Assembly (NCBI RefSeq): GCF_900142735.1
Contig: NZ_FRBY01000004.1
Coordinates: 248,001-312,000, forward strand
Reading direction: 5' to 3'
From: Flavobacterium saccharophilum
Lineage (GTDB): Bacteria > Bacteroidota > Bacteroidia > Flavobacteriales > Flavobacteriaceae
Length of the DNA: 64,000 nucleotides
Shown here piece by piece: positions 58,804-64,000 of this stretch. Every line of letters starts with the position of its first letter. Position 1 is the stretch's first letter. Made by a program: the position numbers and the translations under genes. Under the pieces are notes generated by a model. That model had not been told where the DNA came from. It saw only the letters and a list, made by a program, of their open reading frames with translations, and searched no databases.

Positions 58804-60273
58804 ATGAATCAAACAAATGAAATTTCTATTGGACAAACTAGTAAATCAACAGGAAGATATCGTTGGAGTATATGTGGATTGTTGTTTTTTGCAACTACCA
58901 TCAACTACTTAGACAGACAAGTTCTTTCTTTGACATGGAATGATTTTATTGCACCAGAGTTTCATTGGACTAATAATACATACGGAAATATTACAGCTTG
59001 GTTTTCTATTTTTTATGCTGTTTCTCTGTTGTTTGCAGGGAGATTTGTAGATTGGCTAGATACTAAAAAAGGATTTTTGTGGGCCATTGGTATTTGGTCT
59101 TTTGGCGCTTGTCTGCACGCATTTTGCGGTATTGCAACATCTGGAATTATCACAGGAAATTGGTTTGTTGGTTTTGCGGGAGCACAGGAAATAATTAAAA
59201 ATGTGAATAATACCGGAATGGTTATTAATGTAAGTATGTACTTATTCATTTTAGCTCGTTTCGTTTTAGCAGTTGGGGAGGCAGGAAATTTTCCAGCGGC
59301 AATAAAAACTACAGCCGAATATTTTCCTAAAAAAGACAGGGCTTTTTCAACTAGTATTTTTAATGCAGGTGCGACTGTTGGTGCGTTGGCAGCTCCAATT
59401 TCTATTCCGTTTATTGCCAAATCCTTTGGATGGGAAATGGCGTTTATTATTATTGGCGCTTTAGGTTTTATTTGGATGGGATTTTGGGTTTTTATGTACG
59501 ATAAACCGGAAAGACATCCCAAAGTTAGTGCTGATGAATTGGCATACATTCAACAAGATGATATTGCAGATAGTAAATTAGTTGGATATGTTCCTGAAAC
59601 AACAACAAAAGTATCTTTTGCTGATTGTTTTAAATACAAGCAAACTTGGGCTTTTGCTTTCGGAAAATTCATGACAGATGGTGTATGGTGGTTCTTTTTA
59701 TTCTGGACTCCCGCTTATTTAAGCTCGGTATACAAAATGGATTCTACTCAGGCTGCTTTGCCATTATTTGTTTTATATCTGATTACTTTACTTTCAATCA
59801 TTGGAGGTTGGCTGCCTACTTATTTTGTTGAAAAGAAGGGAATGAACCCTTATGAAGGCAGAATGAGAGCAATGTTGATTTTTGCATTTTTCCCTTTAGT
59901 AGCTTTATTAGCACAACCTTTAGGGTATATAAGTTATTGGATTCCAATAGTTACGATTGGTATTGCTCTTGCGGCTCACCAATCGTGGTCGGCAAATATT
60001 TTTACTACGGTGGGCGATATGTTTCCTAAAAAAGCAATTGCAACTATTACCGGAATTGGAGGCCTGGCGGGCGGAATTGGTTCTACAATAATTAACAAAG
60101 GTTCGGGAGTACTATTTGATCATGCAAAAGAAACTAATATGGTTTTTATGGGCTTTAAAGGAATTGAAGCAGGATATTTTATCATTTTTTCAATTTGTGC
60201 GATTTGTTACTTAACTGGTTGGATTGTAATGAAAACACTAGTTCCTAAATACAGCCCGATTACAAATCTTTAA
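58804..60273 (+). CDS. MFS transporter of the hexuronate/anion-cation symporter type
   Basis: A 489-residue transporter with about 12 membrane segments. The beginning WSICGLLFFATTINYLDRQV with the D-R pair, and the loop RFVLAVGEAGNFPAAIKTTA, are typical for the ACS family that includes ExuT (galacturonate/glucuronate transporters). The mid region RHPKVSADELAYI and the last membrane half with AAHQSWSANIFTTVGDMFPK fit. It is the first gene of the hexuronate operon and probably imports galacturonate or glucuronate. A 191-bp gap with a second operator separates it from kduI. Confidence 0.87.
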   Translation: MNQTNEISIGQTSKSTGRYRWSICGLLFFATTINYLDRQVLSLTWNDFIAPEFHWTNNTYGNITAWFSIFYAVSLLFAGRFVDWLDTKKGFLWAIGIWSFGACLHAFCGIATSGIITGNWFVGFAGAQEIIKNVNNTGMVINVSMYLFILARFVLAVGEAGNFPAAIKTTAEYFPKKDRAFSTSIFNAGATVGALAAPISIPFIAKSFGWEMAFIIIGALGFIWMGFWVFMYDKPERHPKVSADELAYIQQDDIADSKLVGYVPETTTKVSFADCFKYKQTWAFAFGKFMTDGVWWFFLFWTPAYLSSVYKMDSTQAALPLFVLYLITLLSIIGGWLPTYFVEKKGMNPYEGRMRAMLIFAFFPLVALLAQPLGYISYWIPIVTIGIALAAHQSWSANIFTTVGDMFPKKAIATITGIGGLAGGIGSTIINKGSGVLFDHAKETNMVFMGFKGIEAGYFIIFSICAICYLTGWIVMKTLVPKYSPITNL

Positions 60274-60428
60274 ATGAATTCTCATTTGTTAATACTAATT
60301 AATTAATTTTAAGTTAGTTAAGTTTTTTTTTGTTATCCATTGCGATTTATTTATAGGAAAAAAACGATTAGTTTAAAATCAAAATAAGTAAATTTTCATT
60401 TGGATTATGATATTTGAAGATAAAAATA

Positions 60429-60450
60429 TAATTTTGTGCAATCGATTACA
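60429..60450 (+). promoter_or_regulatory. Second promoter element and operator before kduI
   Basis: TAATTTTG (60429-60436) is a TANNTTTG match and is directly followed by the operator TGCAATCGATTACA (60437-60450), exactly as at 58674-58695. The ATG of kduI is 15 bp further on. A -33 at the normal distance is not clear. Confidence 0.68.
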
Positions 60451-60464
60451 TTAAATTAAAAATT

Positions 60465-61301
60465 ATGACAAAATACAGTTCAAGATACGCATCAAGCCCT
60501 GAAGCAGTAAAACAATATGATACACAACAACTAAGAAATGAATTCTTGATTGATGACCTAATGCAGGAGAACGAAATCGTATTGACGTATTCTCATTATG
60601 ATCGATACATTGCGGGTTCTGCTGTTCCTGTTAAAGATCTGACTCTGGAAACAATTGATCCTCTTAAGGCGGGTTATTTTTTAGAAAGAAGAGAGATGGG
60701 AATTATTAATGTTGGCGGAAGTGGTTCTGTTGTTGTTGAAGGAACATCTTATGAATTAGGTTTTAAAGATGCTTTATATATCGGAAGCGGAAATAAAGAG
60801 GTAATTTTTAAAAGTGATGACAGTAAAAATCCGGCTAAATTTTACATAAATTCTGCACCAGCTCATACGCATTATCCTACTGTAAAAGTAAGTTTAGAAC
60901 AAGCTAATAAATTACAGTTAGGTACAATGGAAACGGCTAATCACCGTACCGTAAATCAAATGATTATTGGTAGTGTGGTTACAACTTGCCAATTGCAAAT
61001 GGGAATGACAGAATTACGACCAGGAAGTGTTTGGAATACAATGCCGGCACACGTTCACGATCGTAGAATGGAAGTTTATTTCTATTTAGATATTCCGGAA
61101 AATCAGGCTGTTTGCCATTTTATGGGACAACCACAAGAAACAAGACATATCTGGATGAACAATCACCAGGCAGTTATTTCTCCGCCTTGGTCTATACACT
61201 CTGGTTCAGGAACTAGTAATTATACTTTTATCTGGGGAATGGCCGGTGAGAATTTAGATTATGGAGATATGGATGTTTGTAAAATAACTGATTTAAGATA
61301 A
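60465..61301 (+). CDS. kduI: 5-dehydro-4-deoxy-D-glucuronate isomerase
   Basis: A 278-residue enzyme that isomerises 5-keto-4-deoxyuronate to 3-deoxy-D-glycero-2,5-hexodiulosonate in pectin and hexuronate breakdown. The zinc site of the cupin fold is visible as HVHDRRMEVYFYLD (H-x-H and Glu) and the later His of WSIHSGSGTSNYTFIWGMAG. The start MTKYSSRYASSPEAVKQYDT and the length match KduI. It is 5 bp upstream of kduD, in the usual KduI-KduD order, and has its own operator. Confidence 0.95.
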   Translation: MTKYSSRYASSPEAVKQYDTQQLRNEFLIDDLMQENEIVLTYSHYDRYIAGSAVPVKDLTLETIDPLKAGYFLERREMGIINVGGSGSVVVEGTSYELGFKDALYIGSGNKEVIFKSDDSKNPAKFYINSAPAHTHYPTVKVSLEQANKLQLGTMETANHRTVNQMIIGSVVTTCQLQMGMTELRPGSVWNTMPAHVHDRRMEVYFYLDIPENQAVCHFMGQPQETRHIWMNNHQAVISPPWSIHSGSGTSNYTFIWGMAGENLDYGDMDVCKITDLR

Positions 61302-61306
61302 GAATC

Positions 61307-62098
61307 ATGACAAATTTGTTTGATATAAAAGGAAAAGTTGCCTTAATCACAGGAAGTACACACGGACTTGGAATGGCGATGGCAAAAGGATTGGGTGAGG
61401 TAGGAGCTACAATTGTGGTAAATGGAAACTCTTCTCAGGAAAAAATTGATGCTGCTGTGGCAGAACTTAAAAGTGAAGGCATAAATGCAGTAGGTTATAA
61501 GTTTAATGTAACCGATGAGCAGGAAGTTAAAACTGCTGTTGCAAAAATTGAAAGCGAAGTGGGACCAATCGCTATTTTGATTAATAATGCAGGAATCATT
61601 AAAAGAATTCCATTAATTGAAATGGAAGTTGCTGATTTTAAAGAGGTAATTGATATTGATTTGGTTTCGCCGTTTATTGTTTCTAAGCATGTTGCAAAAG
61701 GAATGATCGAAAGAAGACAAGGAAAAATTATAAACATTTGTTCGATGATGAGCGAATTAGGTCGTAATACAGTTGGTGCTTATGCTGCTGCAAAAGGCGG
61801 TTTGAAAATGCTGACTAAAAACATGGCTACGGAATGGGCTAAATACAATGTTCAAATCAACGGAATCGGACCGGGTTATTTTGCTACTGAACAAACAAAA
61901 CCAATCAGAGTTGACGGACATCCTTTTAACGATTTCATCATCAGTAGAACTCCGGCTGCAAAATGGGGAGATCCAAGTGATTTGGCGGGAGCTGCTATCT
62001 TTTTATCTTCTAAGGCAAGTGATTTTGTCAATGGTCATATTTTATATGTTGATGGCGGAATTTTAGCAACTATCGGTAAACCATCAAACGAAGAATAA
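61307..62098 (+). CDS. kduD: 2-dehydro-3-deoxy-D-gluconate 5-dehydrogenase (SDR)
   Basis: A 263-residue SDR enzyme that acts after KduI, giving 2-keto-3-deoxygluconate with NAD(H). The cofactor motif ALITGSTHGLGMAMAKGLGE is at residues 11-31, NNAGI at about 92-96, and the catalytic Ser-Tyr-Lys lie in NICSMMSELG and GAYAAAKGGLKML. The end GHILYVDGGILATIG is typical. A gluconate 5-dehydrogenase is the closest alternative, but kduI upstream and uxaC/kdgK downstream decide for KduD. Confidence 0.9.
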   Translation: MTNLFDIKGKVALITGSTHGLGMAMAKGLGEVGATIVVNGNSSQEKIDAAVAELKSEGINAVGYKFNVTDEQEVKTAVAKIESEVGPIAILINNAGIIKRIPLIEMEVADFKEVIDIDLVSPFIVSKHVAKGMIERRQGKIINICSMMSELGRNTVGAYAAAKGGLKMLTKNMATEWAKYNVQINGIGPGYFATEQTKPIRVDGHPFNDFIISRTPAAKWGDPSDLAGAAIFLSSKASDFVNGHILYVDGGILATIGKPSNEE

Positions 62099-62116
62099 TT
62101 CTCAATTATAAAAGAA

Positions 62117-63523
62117 ATGAGCTCAAATAAAACATTCATAAACGACAATTTTTTACTTGAAAATAAATACGCTGAAGAGTTATATCACAATTACTCAAAA
62201 CATCAGCCTATCATAGATTACCACAATCACTTAAACCCACAGTTTATTGCTGAAGATAAGATTTTTGACAATATCACTCAGGTATGGATTAATGGTGATC
62301 ATTACAAATGGCGTGCAATGCGTACGTTGGGAATTAATGAGCAATTTGTTACCGGAAATGGTTCTGATAAAGATAAGTTCTTAAATTGGGGAAAAACGGT
62401 TCCATACACGATGCGTAATCCGTTATACCACTGGACACACTTAGAGTTGGCTCGTTATTTTGATATTTATGATTTATTGAATGAAAAATCAGCTGAGAAA
62501 ATATATATAGAAACTTCTGAGAAAATAAAATCAGAAGCCTACAGCACACAAAACTTACTTAAAAAGGTAAACGCTGAATTAGTTTGTACTACAGAAGACC
62601 CAATTGATACTTTAGAGTTTCACCAGAAACTGTCAAAGAATCCAATTGGAACAAAAATGAGTACTGCTTTCAGACCAGATAAAGCTATTCTTATTTCAAA
62701 TGATGGCTATAACGCATATCTGGATACTTTAGGCGATGTAGCTGGTATTGCTATTAATACTTATGCTGATTTGCGTGATGCTTTGAGAAAAAGAATTGAA
62801 TTCTTCGCTCAAAACGGATGTAAGTTAAGTGATCACGGTTTGGATCAAATTTATTTTGAAAACTTTACAGAAGCTGAAGTGGCATCCATTTTCAAAAAGA
62901 AAAGAGAAAATCAAACCATAACTACGGAAGAAGCCTTGAAATTCCAAAGTGCGATTTTGTTGTTCTTGTGTGAAACGTATCATGAATTGGGTTGGGTTCA
63001 GCAATTTCACTTAGGGGCTTTAAGAAACAATAATACCCGTATGCATAGAATTTTAGGTCCGGATACAGGTTGGGATTCTATCGGTGATTATCCGCAGGCA
63101 CAAAAACTATCTTCTTTCTTAAATGCATTAGATAGTAAAGATAAATTGACAAAAACAATTATTTATAACCTGAACCCAGCTGATAACGAAGTTATGGCTA
63201 CAATGATTGGAAACTTCAATGACGGAAGCGTTAAAGGAAAAGTACAATTAGGTTCAGGATGGTGGTTTTTAGATCAGAAAGATGGAATGACAAAACAATT
63301 AAATGCCCTTTCAAACATGGGATTAATTAGCTGTTTCGTTGGAATGCTGACCGATTCAAGAAGCTTTTTATCTTTCCCAAGACACGAATATTTTAGACGT
63401 ATTCTTTGTAATCTTTTAGGAGATGAAATTCAAAGAGGAGAATTGCCAGCTGATATGGAATGGATTGGAAAACTGGTTTCTGATATTTCGTATAATAATG
63501 CAAAAGAGTATTTCAAGTTTTAA
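62117..63523 (+). CDS. uxaC: Glucuronate isomerase
   Basis: A 468-residue enzyme of the amidohydrolase-like TIM-barrel family that converts glucuronate to fructuronate and galacturonate to tagaturonate. The metal-binding motif IIDYHNHLNPQFIAED is at about residues 32-47, and the C-terminal WWFLDQKDGMTKQLNALSNM and SFPRHEYFRRILCNLLG are family signatures. The length is usual. It follows kduD by 18 bp and is followed, after 105 bp of low-complexity DNA, by the kdgK gene. With these genes it links both uronate branches to 2-keto-3-deoxygluconate. Confidence 0.95.
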   Translation: MSSNKTFINDNFLLENKYAEELYHNYSKHQPIIDYHNHLNPQFIAEDKIFDNITQVWINGDHYKWRAMRTLGINEQFVTGNGSDKDKFLNWGKTVPYTMRNPLYHWTHLELARYFDIYDLLNEKSAEKIYIETSEKIKSEAYSTQNLLKKVNAELVCTTEDPIDTLEFHQKLSKNPIGTKMSTAFRPDKAILISNDGYNAYLDTLGDVAGIAINTYADLRDALRKRIEFFAQNGCKLSDHGLDQIYFENFTEAEVASIFKKKRENQTITTEEALKFQSAILLFLCETYHELGWVQQFHLGALRNNNTRMHRILGPDTGWDSIGDYPQAQKLSSFLNALDSKDKLTKTIIYNLNPADNEVMATMIGNFNDGSVKGKVQLGSGWWFLDQKDGMTKQLNALSNMGLISCFVGMLTDSRSFLSFPRHEYFRRILCNLLGDEIQRGELPADMEWIGKLVSDISYNNAKEYFKF

Positions 63524-63628
63524 TTGAGAATATAGAATATAGATTATAGAAAATAGAAGAAAGAGGCAAGAAGAAAGATTTTCTATAGTTTGATTAATAA
63601 AGCTTTACTGGTAAAATAATATAATAAT
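63524..63628. repeat. Low-complexity gap before kdgK
   Basis: AATATAGATTATAGAAAATAG and AAGAAAGAGGCAAGAAGAAAG words, as at 15.1 kb. No operator copy is present here. Confidence 0.5.
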
Positions 63629-64000
63629 ATGAGTAAAATAGTTGCATTCGGTGAAATTATGTTGCGTCTTTCTACAGAACGACACCTGCGTTTCGCACAA
63701 TCTACAGCATTTGGAGCTACTTATGGTGGCGGTGAATTTAATGTTTGTGTGTCGTTGGCAAATTATGGCTTAAATGCAGAGTTTGTAACAAGATTGCCTG
63801 AAAACGAAATTGGCGGATCTGCGTTGAGAGAAATGCGAAAAATGAATGTGGAATCTAAAAATATCATTTTTGGAGGAGAACGTTTAGGAATCTATTTTCT
63901 TGAAACTGGCGCCGGAACCAGAGGAAGTAATGTGGTATATGATCGTGCACACAGCTCGATGGCAACTATTGAAAAAGGATTTATTGACTGGGAAAAAGTA
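63629..64000 (+). CDS. kdgK: 2-dehydro-3-deoxygluconokinase, cut by window end
   Basis: The first 124 residues of a PfkB-family kinase; the gene continues past the window. It starts MSKIVAFGEIMLRLSTERHL and has the sugar-binding glycine stretch TYGGGEFNVCVSLANYGLNA and the following TRLPENEIGGSALREMRKM, as KdgK. The enzyme phosphorylates 2-keto-3-deoxygluconate with ATP, the step after KduD and after fructuronate/tagaturonate reduction. Its place at the end of kduI-kduD-uxaC makes the call firm although the catalytic C-terminal half is not seen. Confidence 0.88.
   Translation, partial: MSKIVAFGEIMLRLSTERHLRFAQSTAFGATYGGGEFNVCVSLANYGLNAEFVTRLPENEIGGSALREMRKMNVESKNIIFGGERLGIYFLETGAGTRGSNVVYDRAHSSMATIEKGFIDWEKV

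Noticed and set aside
59013..59549. 178-residue minus-strand frame
   Set aside because: Antisense to the MFS transporter, hydrophobic only because the complement of membrane-segment codons often is.

Overview
The window looks like chromosome from a Flavobacterium-type member of the Bacteroidota. The evidence is AT-rich DNA, TAA-dominated stops, almost no Shine-Dalgarno sequences, several promoters of the phylum's own type (TTG or TTTG, 18-20 bases, then TANNTTTG), and typical families (AsmA, GH130, LytTR two-component system, RND efflux, kduI/kduD/uxaC). I see no rRNA, tRNA, insertion sequence, prophage or CRISPR array.

Layout. 0.2-2 kb: a deoxyinosine glycosylase and a divergent AraC regulator. 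2.2-8.7 kb: a minus-strand run of a FAD oxidoreductase, a large AsmA-like protein and an Mla-type lipid ABC transporter (permease, ATPase, MCE protein with a charged tail). 9-12.3 kb: a two-domain glycosyltransferase overlapping a GH130 enzyme. 12.6-14.9 kb: small housekeeping-type genes. 15.7-22.5 kb: an HAE1-type RND pump operon (adaptor, permease, a 37-residue membrane peptide, TolC protein) under a divergent-type TetR regulator with four copies of one operator. 23-33 kb: single genes and small operons, including a MarR-GNAT fusion, a lactonase/cupin/sugar-kinase group that suggests gluconate use, and an ArsR-SRPBCC-VOC operon; the marR-gnat and arsR promoters each carry a palindrome at the core elements. 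33.7-37.8 kb: two uncharacterised genes and then a SIR2-HerA anti-phage pair. 39-47 kb: a second RND pump operon, whose permease has an EF-hand-like insert, divergent from a LytS/LytTR two-component system. 47-56 kb: PepSY-like protein, two SDR enzymes, AraC regulator, 2H phosphoesterase, porin, amidohydrolase, isochorismatase-like hydrolase. 56.3-57.4 kb: a non-coding kilobase with tandem promoter-like repeats and a possible small RNA. 57.4 kb to the end: esterase and a hexuronate operon (transporter, kduI, kduD, uxaC, kdgK cut by the window end) with two copies of one operator placed just after the promoter -7 element.

The intergenic DNA is unusually structured. Six copies of an 80-127 bp nested hairpin element occur; in four of them the inner stem changes at three paired positions with compensation on the other arm while the AACCC loop stays fixed, so the structure itself seems to be conserved. 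Other palindrome families and long inverted repeats fill most convergent or 3' gene ends. A 50-bp relic of a porin 3' end lies downstream of the porin and appears to supply the promoter of the next gene.

All family assignments are from reading the translations; no database search was possible. Promoter, operator and RNA calls are pattern-based inferences.
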